A DNA stretch of 49,064 nt from a virus, in the IMG/VR virus record IMGVR_UViG_3300005563_000010, positions 1 through 49,064 of that record; one strand, given 5' to 3'. The notes under the pieces are model-generated. The model made no database searches, was not told the origin of the DNA, and saw nothing but the letters and a program-made list of their open reading frames with translations. This document shows, one piece after another, positions 6,018-13,245 of this stretch. The position numbers and the translations under genes are program-made. The stretch's first letter is position 1; each line of letters starts with the position of its first letter.

Positions 6018-7322
6018 ATGGCTAACTCCAAGAATAAGGCGTTGCTCTCTTCCGTTGCTTCTTTCGCCGCTCCTGACACTCTGACAGGTTCGGCCGACAA
6101 GGGCATCAGCAAGGCGGACAAGGCTTTGCTGAAGACAATCCGTAGTACATTTGAGAGCGAAACCGGCCATGACTGTAAGGTGACTGATCAGGGCATTCTG
6201 GATATCGTCCAGAACGTCACGAAAGCCAAATTCATTGAGATGGATTTGGAGGATCAGATTGCGTTGTTTGTGAAGGCAGAGGAAGCCTTCAAGGGCATTG
6301 CGATTTCTGATCCGTCAATCAACGGGTTGGTTGCCCGGTTCGATGAACCTTTCTATGCGGAGACAGAAACCTGCATCGAAGCATTCATCAAGTCGAAGCA
6401 ATCGACGCTGGATATTCTCGGTCAATTGAAGCGGGTTTGGTCGAAGGACCAATTCGACAATTGTCCGTATCCCGGCAGCACGGCTGATGACGTCAAGGGA
6501 ACGAACTATTCCCCTGATATCGTTGAGAAGAAGGCGGTAGCGGGTGGCAAAATCCGTACCGTATTCACAGACGATTTGGTTTACGCAACGCCTATGGGCA
6601 AGCGTTTTCAAACCGATATGGACGACGCGACCAATGAACTCAAGGTTTCTGGTTCCGTTACCCGGTTCAAGGGCAAGGGAAAGCAGGAACTTCGGGATAT
6701 CTTCAATACTGCGAAGCAACACCGCGACGCATTGCGGAAGATGTTCCGGACGTCCATCCAGTTGCACCACAAGCTATCGGCAATCGATGGTATGCCGCTG
6801 GTTAAGTGGAGTTGGATCAAGGGAAGCGATCCGAAGTGCCCGGTCATGCCAAAGGACTACCGTTCGGCTGAATTCTTCAAGATCAGCCGTTCAACCAAGC
6901 CTATCTGGTTGGTTCCGGTTGTCGATGGTGAACCGGACCACGCCAAGGGTAAGGAATACAGCGCCAGCCAAATCATTGCTTTCGATCCGGCCAAGGCATT
7001 GACCATGCCCGAAGGTGGAACCGTCGGCAATCTCATTGACAGTGCCAAGGGTGAACCGGATACCCCGGAAACCATGGGCGAGAAAATGAGCGTCGAAGAA
7101 TTCGATACCGGTTTGGTTGTCTTCAATGCCCGGCTATCGAATACTGCGGAACGTGCGGCGCTGCGCAAGCGGGCCGTTGAGCCGAACAATGAAGACTTGA
7201 GAGAAAGCGTTTGCGCTCTGTACCTCAATCTCAAGGGCTTCTATGACGCCAATGCGAAATGGTATGACGAGCGTATCAACGGCAAGTCGGAACCACAGAA
7301 GAAGACGGGAACCGACGACTAA
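6018..7322 (+). CDS. Large early protein of unknown function
   Basis: A 434-aa soluble protein with AAGGAC upstream of ATG 6018 and its own terminator just after the stop. The N-terminus is Ala/Ser/Lys-rich (MANSKNKALLSSVASFAAPD); the middle has mixed alpha/beta character with GGKIRTVFTDDLVYATPMGK near residue 176; the C-terminus is charged (KSEPQKKTGTDD). Codon choice favours G/C third positions more than the late genes, suggesting high expression. I recognise no domain. The single-gene unit between regulatory regions suggests abundant early product, perhaps acting on the host. Confidence 0.85.
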   Translation: MANSKNKALLSSVASFAAPDTLTGSADKGISKADKALLKTIRSTFESETGHDCKVTDQGILDIVQNVTKAKFIEMDLEDQIALFVKAEEAFKGIAISDPSINGLVARFDEPFYAETETCIEAFIKSKQSTLDILGQLKRVWSKDQFDNCPYPGSTADDVKGTNYSPDIVEKKAVAGGKIRTVFTDDLVYATPMGKRFQTDMDDATNELKVSGSVTRFKGKGKQELRDIFNTAKQHRDALRKMFRTSIQLHHKLSAIDGMPLVKWSWIKGSDPKCPVMPKDYRSAEFFKISRSTKPIWLVPVVDGEPDHAKGKEYSASQIIAFDPAKALTMPEGGTVGNLIDSAKGEPDTPETMGEKMSVEEFDTGLVVFNARLSNTAERAALRKRAVEPNNEDLRESVCALYLNLKGFYDANAKWYDERINGKSEPQKKTGTDD

Positions 7323-7339
7323 CCTAGCCTAACCAACTC

Positions 7340-7370
7340 ACCCCCGCGCCAGCAATGGCCGGGGGTTTTT
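7340..7370 (+). terminator. Intrinsic terminator after the 434-aa gene
   Basis: ACCCCCG (7340-7346) pairs with CGGGGGT (7360-7366), followed by TTTTTC. It lies 18 bp after the stop at 7322. Confidence 0.85.
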
Positions 7371-7601
7371 CTTTGTCTCGCGTCTGGTGGCATACCGTAT
7401 ACTGTATACCAGCGGGTGTGGTATCTTTACCACAGTGTGTCTTAAATGTCACACTGTCGTTTCTGACAGGTCCACATAACTCGTGTGCAGGTGCGTCCAC
7501 ATAACCTTTTGACTTACCTAAACCAAGGACATGGTGGGGTAGGGGTAGTAAACGATTATAGCTATAACTCAGAGACCAAGCCTGATTGTCTTGGACTTCA
7601 T
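7371..7601. promoter_or_regulatory. Intergenic region with tandem hairpins and direct repeats
   Basis: Gene-free. TGTGGTA-TCTT-TACCACA (7417-7434) and CAGTGTG/CACACTG (7433-7456) are adjacent perfect 7-bp inverted repeats sharing two bases. GTCCACATAAC occurs twice with a 25-bp period (7470-7480, 7495-7505). One CTGACAGGT lies between (7463-7471). The array looks like an operator or iteron cluster before the 7602 promoter. Confidence 0.45.
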
Positions 7602-7630
7602 TTGCAATCAAGAGTTGTTTGTGGGATAAT
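7602..7630 (+). promoter_or_regulatory. sigma70-type promoter
   Basis: TTGCAA (7602-7607), 17-bp spacer, GATAAT (7625-7630). The upstream ACTTCATTTGCA is shared with the promoter at 9592. It would drive the small genes from 7804. Confidence 0.6.
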
Positions 7631-7638
7631 ACAAATAA

Positions 7639-7803
7639 TGGAGGAAGAGACGACGGGAAACGAACTGCTTCGAGCAAGTCCTCCATCGTTCGGTGACGCC
7701 CGTTGGTTAGCTAGCAAAACAGTGCCTTGTCTGAGGGAAACCTGAAGTCAGACAACTCTGACCCGAGGAGTATAAACACGGGTATTACTCAACAGGAGCC
7801 ATC
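7639..7803 (+). ncRNA. Structured leader RNA of the early small-gene operon
   Basis: The transcript from 7602-7630 would begin near 7637. ATGGAGGA (about 7639-7646) pairs with TCCTCCAT (about 7679-7686), closing a domain with an inner TGCT-TCG-AGCA hairpin. GTCAGA-CAAC-TCTGAC and CCCG/CGGG pairs lie further down. No credible protein is encoded. It may be a 5' untranslated stabiliser or regulator. Confidence 0.4.
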
Positions 7804-7995
7804 ATGGCAGAACGTTATACCCCTGAAGACTACATTGCTCTCGATATCGGAGAGTACAGACGTCGCTTCGGCGACGAAACCAAAGGTATCAGCGATGAAC
7901 GTCTGTTCGATCTCGTGATGGGAACGGACGACGATCTCGATGATGACCAATGGATTGCTCTGTTCAAGGCAGAGCAGGCCAAGGCTCACGCCTAG
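7804..7995 (+). CDS. Small acidic early protein
   Basis: 63 aa with AGGAG upstream of ATG 7804. Strongly acidic, with a DDDLDDDQW cluster near residues 42-50. Such DNA-mimic-like charge is typical of phage inhibitors (as in T7 Ocr), but length and sequence do not match Ocr and the role is unproven. Confidence 0.75.
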   Translation: MAERYTPEDYIALDIGEYRRRFGDETKGISDERLFDLVMGTDDDLDDDQWIALFKAEQAKAHA

Positions 7996-8225
7996 GTCTA
8001 GGCACGCCCCTTGTGGGTGTGCTGACATCAGTCCTATGCACAGGTTTGGAACTGCGTCTACCTCGTCCTCTCTGTGTTCATCTTTTCTCTATGATCTAGT
8101 AACCCCTGCCACAGTGCACAGTAGATCATTAGTGAAGGCATGACACGTAGGCCAAGCAGACGTACTGCTTCCTTTGTGTGTAGGGCTGACGCCAGCACAT
8201 CGCTGGGTTAATCGGGAGTTAACTC
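7996..8225. other. Intergenic hairpin cluster
   Basis: No credible gene. GCACGCCC/GGGTGTGC folds near 7993-8012, GATCTA/TAGATC near 8092-8127 and CCAGC/GCTGG near 8192-8207, before GGGAG of the next gene. The stems may be processing sites. Confidence 0.4.
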
Positions 8226-8429
8226 ATGAAACGAATTGTTAATTGCCAGTTGATTGGACTTGAGAAAGTCAATCATGTGCAGTATCGGGCATGGCTTCAA
8301 CGCACGGGAGAACATCCTGTGTTAGGTGCTGAACGGCAAGGTCAGACGACGGTAACGTCGTTGGTTCTTCGTATTGATTTCGAGAACCATCTTATCGAAA
8401 CTCTAAATACGATCTATCGCTATGACTAA
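8226..8429 (+). CDS. Small early protein, unknown
   Basis: 67 aa, ATG 8226 after CGGGAG. Mixed composition (MKRIVNCQLIGLEKVNHVQY...). Its end overlaps the next gene by 8 bp. Not recognised. Confidence 0.7.
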   Translation: MKRIVNCQLIGLEKVNHVQYRAWLQRTGEHPVLGAERQGQTTVTSLVLRIDFENHLIETLNTIYRYD

Positions 8430-8562
8430 GCCAGCATTCATCAAACTGCTTATCAATGGGATTGAATTCATGATCCCTTGGGGTTGGGTAGATAGATGGT
8501 GTGTATGGCCGTACTTCTACAAGACTCCTCGTCATGACAACGACAACAGGAGATGGACATAA
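8422..8562 (+). CDS. 46-aa Trp/Tyr-rich protein
   Basis: ATG 8422 overlaps the upstream stop; the stop at 8562 overlaps the next start as TAATG. The protein MTKPAFIKLLINGIEFMIPW then GWVDRWCVWPYFYKTPRHDN is rich in aromatic residues and may be membrane associated. Coupling on both sides supports it. Confidence 0.55.
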   Translation: MTKPAFIKLLINGIEFMIPWGWVDRWCVWPYFYKTPRHDNDNRRWT

Positions 8563-8717
8563 TGTGGATATGGTATTGCCCTGAAGGTGGGCTCGAACAC
8601 CGCACCCTACTCGTCGTAGGATGGCGTGTACTCCATCGGCTTAACGTCGATGGTATTCCGTGGGTTAAGCTTGGTAAGTCCGAGGTTAACCGTCAATCAC
8701 TTAACATACTCAACTGA
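8562..8717 (+). CDS. 51-aa early protein
   Basis: ATG 8562 overlaps the previous stop (TAATG). Begins MWIWYCPEGGLEHRTLLVVG. The stop is followed at once by the 20-bp hairpin repeat (8716-8735). Not recognised. Confidence 0.55.
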   Translation: MWIWYCPEGGLEHRTLLVVGWRVLHRLNVDGIPWVKLGKSEVNRQSLNILN

Positions 8718-8735
8718 GCCAGCATAGCTGGCAGA
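8716..8735. repeat. 20-bp hairpin repeat, copy 2
   Basis: Identical to 4514-4533. Again it lies before a ribosome-binding site (GGGAG near 8739). Confidence 0.75.
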
Positions 8736-8749
8736 TATCGGGAGCTACT

Positions 8750-9088
8750 ATGAATACACCTGTTGCCTTCACCAAGGATGTCACGACACACAACATCCCT
8801 CGCAATGACCCTGACGAAGCCTTACGTATGATCGAAGAGGCTTTGAAGGCACCGTTGCCACTGCCTGTCCAGAAGTTCTGCAGTGAGATCGACAAGAACT
8901 TCGAGACTACTGCGGTATCTCTTGAGATCACTGCAAGTAACCTTGAGCGTGCTGCTGCTGAGCTTCGCAAGCGTGCCAATGACTTGCGTGATGCATCCCC
9001 TGATGTCCGAGGACATGTCGAACGTTGGATTTCCTTCGAACGGGAATCCAATGAGAGGGGTAAGTTCCTTCAATCATTGTTTAAGTAA
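8750..9088 (+). CDS. Helical early protein
   Basis: 112 aa after a GGGAG site. Residues from about 45 to 85 form a long charged helix (ITASNLERAAAELRKRANDL). It resembles small coiled-coil early proteins; no family is recognised. Confidence 0.75.
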   Translation: MNTPVAFTKDVTTHNIPRNDPDEALRMIEEALKAPLPLPVQKFCSEIDKNFETTAVSLEITASNLERAAAELRKRANDLRDASPDVRGHVERWISFERESNERGKFLQSLFK

Positions 9089-9102
9089 AATTCATTCGCT
9101 GA

Positions 9103-9123
9103 GCGGGGTCTGACAGGTCCCGC
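9103..9123 (+). other. Intergenic hairpin
   Basis: GCGGG (9103-9107) pairs with CCCGC (9119-9123); one copy of CTGACAGGT (9110-9118) lies in the loop. No T run follows, so a processing site is more likely than a terminator. Confidence 0.5.
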
Positions 9124-9145
9124 CAGCCACTGTACAGGAGGGGTT

Positions 9146-9310
9146 ATGCTTAAGGTATTAATCGTTGATGACGACAGTGACGTCGGAGACGCATGGGAGT
9201 ATAAATTCCCGCGTAATACACCGTGGAGTGATATCCAGACGGTGGTGCGGCTGTTACATCCTACGTGTCAGTCGGTATCTATCGAGGTAGTCCCTGAGGT
9301 AGAGGACTAA
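9146..9310 (+). CDS. 54-aa early protein
   Basis: ATG 9146 follows a very strong AGGAGGGG site. Begins MLKVLIVDDDSDVGDAWEYK. The start resembles a response-regulator strand (VLIVDDD), but 54 aa is far too short for a receiver domain and the rest does not match. Unknown. Confidence 0.65.
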   Translation: MLKVLIVDDDSDVGDAWEYKFPRNTPWSDIQTVVRLLHPTCQSVSIEVVPEVED

Positions 9311-9367
9311 GTAGATATAGGAACGGCGCTGGTTCGCGCAGCATACACACAAATATCGGAGTTGTCA

Positions 9368-9583
9368 ATGACAAAATACTACTTTGGTTACAATAAGTTT
9401 ACTGGTCAGACTTTCCCAGTGAAATGGTATGAAGAAGGTGGCAAACCCGTCGGTGGTAGGCCCATCCAGATCATGCAGAAGGTCGAGATTACGTTCGATC
9501 AGTTCAGGAACACGGCGTTGTCTGTACTGGAGGCTGAACATCCGTTTATTCCGGAAGTCAGTGAACAGAAGCCGGAAGTCTAA
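9368..9583 (+). CDS. 71-aa early protein
   Basis: ATG 9368 follows GGAG with suitable spacing; an in-frame TTG at 9362 is less likely. Starts MTKYYFGYNKFTGQTFPVKW. Soluble, not recognised. Confidence 0.65.
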   Translation: MTKYYFGYNKFTGQTFPVKWYEEGGKPVGGRPIQIMQKVEITFDQFRNTALSVLEAEHPFIPEVSEQKPEV

Positions 9584-9591
9584 AACTTCAT

Positions 9592-9620
9592 TTGCATTAC
9601 AACCCTAGGTGGGTTATAAT
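9592..9620 (+). promoter_or_regulatory. Strong sigma70-type promoter
   Basis: TTGCAT (9592-9597), 17-bp spacer, consensus TATAAT (9615-9620). The upstream ACTTCATTTGCA matches the 7602 promoter. It would drive the 9663 gene and probably the replication region. Confidence 0.75.
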
Positions 9621-9662
9621 GTTTTCACGATCGAGGCATGACTAACTCTTCGGGAGAGAGAA

Positions 9663-10241
9663 ATGGCGAACCGGAATATCCAACAGAAGATACTCAAGAT
9701 GAAACGTCGCAACCGCTACGTCAGATTGAGTGGAGGGGACACGAAGTTCCTGACTAAGTCAGGTCCAATACCGTTTACTGAAGACGCGCAAGGCAAGACT
9801 ACGACTGGTAAGGCTGCGCGTATCTTAGTAGGCAAGGTAAGCTTCAGTCGTCAGGTCATCAACACCGGGCGTGGTCCCGATGCTGAACGAATGCAGGAAT
9901 ACTACCAGCGTTTGCATTCCTTCGATGTAAACCTACCTGAGACTATCGGCGCTGTATCGATTGACAAGATTGTGTCTGGCCGCCGTAGTGAGGGAGGACT
10001 GCGTCTTAAGGATTTAGAGAATACTTACGCCACCTTCATTAAGGGTGTGCCTAAGGAATGTCACATCAATTACCTCGATGACCACGAAGCCAGACTTGAT
10101 CTGTTCTTCGCTGGTAATCAGTGGTTCTGGGTAGAAATCAACTACAAGGCGAAGTTCTGTCGCCGTAGTATGGTTTACCCCAATAAGAAGCGAGCAGAAA
10201 TCGCTCTTGAGAATAAGATAACATGGGTTGAGACTATCTAG
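9663..10241 (+). CDS. Early/middle protein, unknown
   Basis: 192 aa; GGGAGAGAG upstream of ATG 9663. The N-terminus is very basic (MANRNIQQKILKMKRRNRYV), consistent with nucleic-acid binding. First gene after the strongest promoter seen. No family is recognised. Confidence 0.75.
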   Translation: MANRNIQQKILKMKRRNRYVRLSGGDTKFLTKSGPIPFTEDAQGKTTTGKAARILVGKVSFSRQVINTGRGPDAERMQEYYQRLHSFDVNLPETIGAVSIDKIVSGRRSEGGLRLKDLENTYATFIKGVPKECHINYLDDHEARLDLFFAGNQWFWVEINYKAKFCRRSMVYPNKKRAEIALENKITWVETI

Positions 10242-10511
10242 TCTCCCTTGTCTTGACTGCCTTCGACCTCCTGCTCCCGTTAACTCGGTCGTTGATCTTG
10301 GACTTACGTGCCCCCAAGAGCCAGTCATTCTGATGACGGTGGTTGCCATCCGGCAGAGTCCTCCCGAGACTTCACCCACCGTCGTAGCCCCCGGTGTGCC
10401 CGCCCCGACGCACCGGGGGCATTCCTTTCCCCAGTATATTGCGTTGCCTCGAAAGGGGCTATTTTATTGTGTCTTTTTTATTAGACCGTTTGGTCACACT
10501 TGGAGAAAGCA
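10242..10511. other. Structured intergenic region
   Basis: No credible gene. GCCCCCGGTG (10387-10396) pairs perfectly with CACCGGGGGC (10411-10420). A second arm pair GACGGTGG/CCACCGTC encloses about 30 bases just upstream. The strong stem lacks a T run; it may be an mRNA end stabiliser or processing site. Confidence 0.5.
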
Positions 10512-10979
10512 ATGGAGAAACTATGGGATAAAGTCGAAGTTCTCTACCGGGGTAACCCGGAAGGATGGTGGCTGTTGGGAGCAGTCATTATCGTAGCATG
10601 GTTGACCTGCGTCCCGTGGCGCAGGAATATGGAGTGGGTTCTTTCGAACCCGAAAGGACGGGGCAAGATGTTACGGAAAAAGAGAAGGGAGTTTGTCGAA
10701 CAACAAGCTATCGATGATTTCGTTCACATAGTCGAGGAACGTTGGTTTCACGGCGTGTACTCTGATGAAGAGAAGAAGGAATTGTATCGCCGCTTTCGTT
10801 TGGCATTTCCTACTGTCCGTGATCTCTTCCCCTCACCTGAGTTGCTGAAGGAAGCTATCAAACGCCGTAAGGAGAAAGACCTTTTGGTTAAGGTAAAACT
10901 TCCTGATGCTGTGTCGGAGCTTGATCCCAAGCCTCGACATATGTTTCACTCGTCTTTCCGCAAGTCCGTGACTGCTTGA
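10512..10979 (+). CDS. Membrane-anchored early protein
   Basis: 155 aa from ATG 10512 after TTGGAGAAAG (an in-frame TTG at 10500 lies in the ribosome site). One membrane helix near residues 17-34 (GWWLLGAVIIVAWLTCVPW), then a long basic cytosolic part. An inner-membrane protein of unknown role. Confidence 0.7.
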   Translation: MEKLWDKVEVLYRGNPEGWWLLGAVIIVAWLTCVPWRRNMEWVLSNPKGRGKMLRKKRREFVEQQAIDDFVHIVEERWFHGVYSDEEKKELYRRFRLAFPTVRDLFPSPELLKEAIKRRKEKDLLVKVKLPDAVSELDPKPRHMFHSSFRKSVTA

Positions 10980-11009
10980 TAAATAGTCACACCGCATCTT
11001 AAGGAGCAC

Positions 11010-12482
11010 ATGATGCAAACGGGTACAATCGTTAGCCGAAGAGCAGGCCACTTCCCTCCGAACGACTTCTGGGAAGCCGTGCTTAAGGCTAATCCTCATG
11101 GTTGGGGAGCAACCGTCTTCAAGGACGGTGCATTCTTAGTTAGCACTTCCGATGAAGGTGCTGACATCGAACTCATTCAAGGAGCCTTGAAGGAATTCGA
11201 AGATTGCGACATCACCTTTCAGTTCGTATCTTCGGATACGGCACTGTCGAAGGTTGATATTCCACCGCATATCCTCGTCATCAAGAAGGACGAAGACGAC
11301 GCGGAAGTCCCGCAGATTCTTGCCTTCGTCGATGGCAACTACACGGCGTACGCCAAGACTGGGTCTTCTCATCCGCCGGAATATCATATGGTGATGGAGT
11401 ACCTTCAGCCGAAGGTCGAGAACATCTATGATATGCTGGAAGGTGACCTCGATAAGGTCTTCAGCCAGTTCGAGAAGCCACACTTCAAGAAGGAACTGAT
11501 CCTTACGTCGGTTTCTCGGGGTACTATTACTTTGGTACTTGCGAATGGCAAGTCCATCACCTTCCATCAGGGTGATCTTGCCGCTGAATACCCGTGGGGT
11601 TGGTCGTCGAATACCCACGGTTATGCCACCGAGGCCAAGAAGACGGAGGCGGCTCCTGCGAAGAAGCCGAGTATGTTTTCTGCGGGCACGAAGAGCACTG
11701 TTAGGGAGAAGGCTTCGGTTGCGAATGCCAAGCCTGCCATTGAATCCGCTGCGGCGGTTCAGCCTCTCAAGACTGACACTGCTATCACTCAGAAATACAT
11801 CGTCAAGCGTTCTGCTCCGCCTGACTCATGTACCAGCCGCAAAGACAAGAAGGGTTGGTACGGCACTCGTATCGGTTATCTTCCGCAAGGTTGGTCCGAC
11901 CGAGTCGAAATCGAATACTACGTCGAACCCAATACCGGCAAGCTTCTCACCTTCGCTCAGGTCAAAGCTCTCGGCTTGGGTGCTGCAGGTTTACCGGCAC
12001 TCAAGAATCCTTCTCGCGTCAGCGAGAAAGACCTTGACACCGACAACATTCCTGAAGTCAATCAGGAAAAGGTCAACGACAAGCCCGTGGACAAGGCAGT
12101 AACGGCAGAGCGGCTTCCGCTGATGTCGCCGGATACACGAAAGCATATCCATGCTATGCTGGCTAAGCCGGAGGTGAAGAAACTCATCGCCGAGAATGCC
12201 CAGATCGTCGAGGACCCGAAGGTCGTTGCTGCTCTCGAAGCGAAGTTCGTCGACTTCGCGAAGCAACTCGGCCTGAAGTCCATCGATGAATTCCTGATGT
12301 GGGACTACGGGATGTTCCTCGATCTCGGTACGACGAAGCCTGAAGGACTGGCTGTAATGGCATGGTCGTTCAGGAATATCATTGCGTACCATCGAACGAA
12401 GAAGGCAGAGAAGACCGAGACGGCTGAAGGGGAAGCTCCTCCTCAGAAGACGAAACGGCCTTCGATGTTTGCTACCGGCTAG
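11010..12482 (+). CDS. Large early protein with amidotransferase-like N-terminal domain
   Basis: 490 aa, AAGGAG before ATG 11010 (or 11013). Residues about 1-205 resemble phage class-II glutamine-amidotransferase (Ntn-hydrolase) folds: NPHGWGATVFKDG near 30 and a late PWGWSSNTHG near 195. The catalytic N-terminal Cys of that family is absent (MMQTG), so it may be non-catalytic or not related. A linker rich in Ala and Lys follows. The motif PSMF occurs twice, at KKPSMFSAG (about 222) and at the extreme C-terminus KRPSMFATG, suggesting a short binding peptide. It lies before the replication genes. The assignment is tentative. Confidence 0.75.
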   Translation: MMQTGTIVSRRAGHFPPNDFWEAVLKANPHGWGATVFKDGAFLVSTSDEGADIELIQGALKEFEDCDITFQFVSSDTALSKVDIPPHILVIKKDEDDAEVPQILAFVDGNYTAYAKTGSSHPPEYHMVMEYLQPKVENIYDMLEGDLDKVFSQFEKPHFKKELILTSVSRGTITLVLANGKSITFHQGDLAAEYPWGWSSNTHGYATEAKKTEAAPAKKPSMFSAGTKSTVREKASVANAKPAIESAAAVQPLKTDTAITQKYIVKRSAPPDSCTSRKDKKGWYGTRIGYLPQGWSDRVEIEYYVEPNTGKLLTFAQVKALGLGAAGLPALKNPSRVSEKDLDTDNIPEVNQEKVNDKPVDKAVTAERLPLMSPDTRKHIHAMLAKPEVKKLIAENAQIVEDPKVVAALEAKFVDFAKQLGLKSIDEFLMWDYGMFLDLGTTKPEGLAVMAWSFRNIIAYHRTKKAEKTETAEGEAPPQKTKRPSMFATG

Positions 12483-12600
12483 GCACTACACTCAATCGAG
12501 CGTAGTGTAGTGGAGACGGTCAGATGCCTCTGACAGGTCTCAGGGGCGGCGGTGATGGCGGATTAGCCGCCGCTCCTTCCTTGTCCGCTATGGAGGTAAT
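12483..12600. other. Intergenic hairpins
   Basis: CACTACAC (12484-12491) pairs with GTGTAGTG (12505-12512). GGCGG-ATTAG-CCGCC folds near 12556-12572. A CTGACAGGT copy lies at 12530-12538. GGAGG at about 12593 serves the next gene. Confidence 0.5.
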
Positions 12601-13245
12601 ATGCTTCAAGCAGTAAGAAAATGGTTTGACGGTGTCGATGAAGCTGCTGTGTCATGGCACAGACAGAACATCCTCACTCCGGATATCTGGAAACTCGAAC
12701 AATCTCAGTTTCAGAATATCTTCATCCCTGACGACATGATGATGGGGAATATTAACAATCATCTCATCGCAGACGCTGCTCGTGAAGGTACGAAGCCGAC
12801 GCATCCGGCGTGCTTCACCCTCGAACAGTTCACGATGTTCGAGAAGGATTTAGGGGAACACAGCTTTCCTATACCGATGCCGAAGGACTACGAACCGAGT
12901 GGTTACTTCCGTGTTCGTCCACGTCCGGCCAAGATCAAGGGCCAGCTTTATACAATCTTCTCACAGAGGATAAAAAAGCTTGACATCCATCGCCAGAATG
13001 GTGTACAGTTCCAGCGCATCAGGACATTGATCCATTTGCCGCACCGTCAGGTGAAGTTCAGCAAGGAACGTCCTCTTCCCGAAATCTCCCGCGAATACTT
13101 CCGTTCTGTCGAAGCATGGATGTACGTCGGTATTCCGTCGTACTGGGATGACATGATCGGGGACCTCCTGCAAATCCGTGAGTGCGATCAATACTCACTC
13201 GACAATCCCAAAATCTGGTTGGAAAACTATTACAAATTCGAGTAA
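12601..13245 (+). CDS. Replication-region protein, unknown
   Basis: 214 aa with a strong GGAGG site. Soluble, with MMMG and aromatic-rich segments (MLQAVRKWFDGVDEAAVSWH...). It overlaps the primase-helicase frame by 68 bp and is likely cotranscribed with it. No domain is recognised. Confidence 0.75.
   Translation: MLQAVRKWFDGVDEAAVSWHRQNILTPDIWKLEQSQFQNIFIPDDMMMGNINNHLIADAAREGTKPTHPACFTLEQFTMFEKDLGEHSFPIPMPKDYEPSGYFRVRPRPAKIKGQLYTIFSQRIKKLDIHRQNGVQFQRIRTLIHLPHRQVKFSKERPLPEISREYFRSVEAWMYVGIPSYWDDMIGDLLQIRECDQYSLDNPKIWLENYYKFE

Noticed and set aside
7324-7686. A 120-aa minus-strand frame over the regulatory region
   Set aside because: It runs across the terminator hairpin and the operator-like repeats, opposite to all neighbouring early genes, with no ribosome site or recognisable family.
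7485-7745. An 86-aa plus-strand frame in the same region
   Set aside because: It spans the 7602 promoter and the leader hairpins and has no ribosome site.
8036-8143. A 35-codon frame in the 8 kb gap
   Set aside because: Ser/Thr-rich random-looking product over hairpins, without a ribosome site.
10228-10596. A 122-aa frame across the gap after the 9663 gene
   Set aside because: Low-complexity Pro-rich translation over strong hairpins, no start signal, and overlap with the well-supported membrane protein at 10512.
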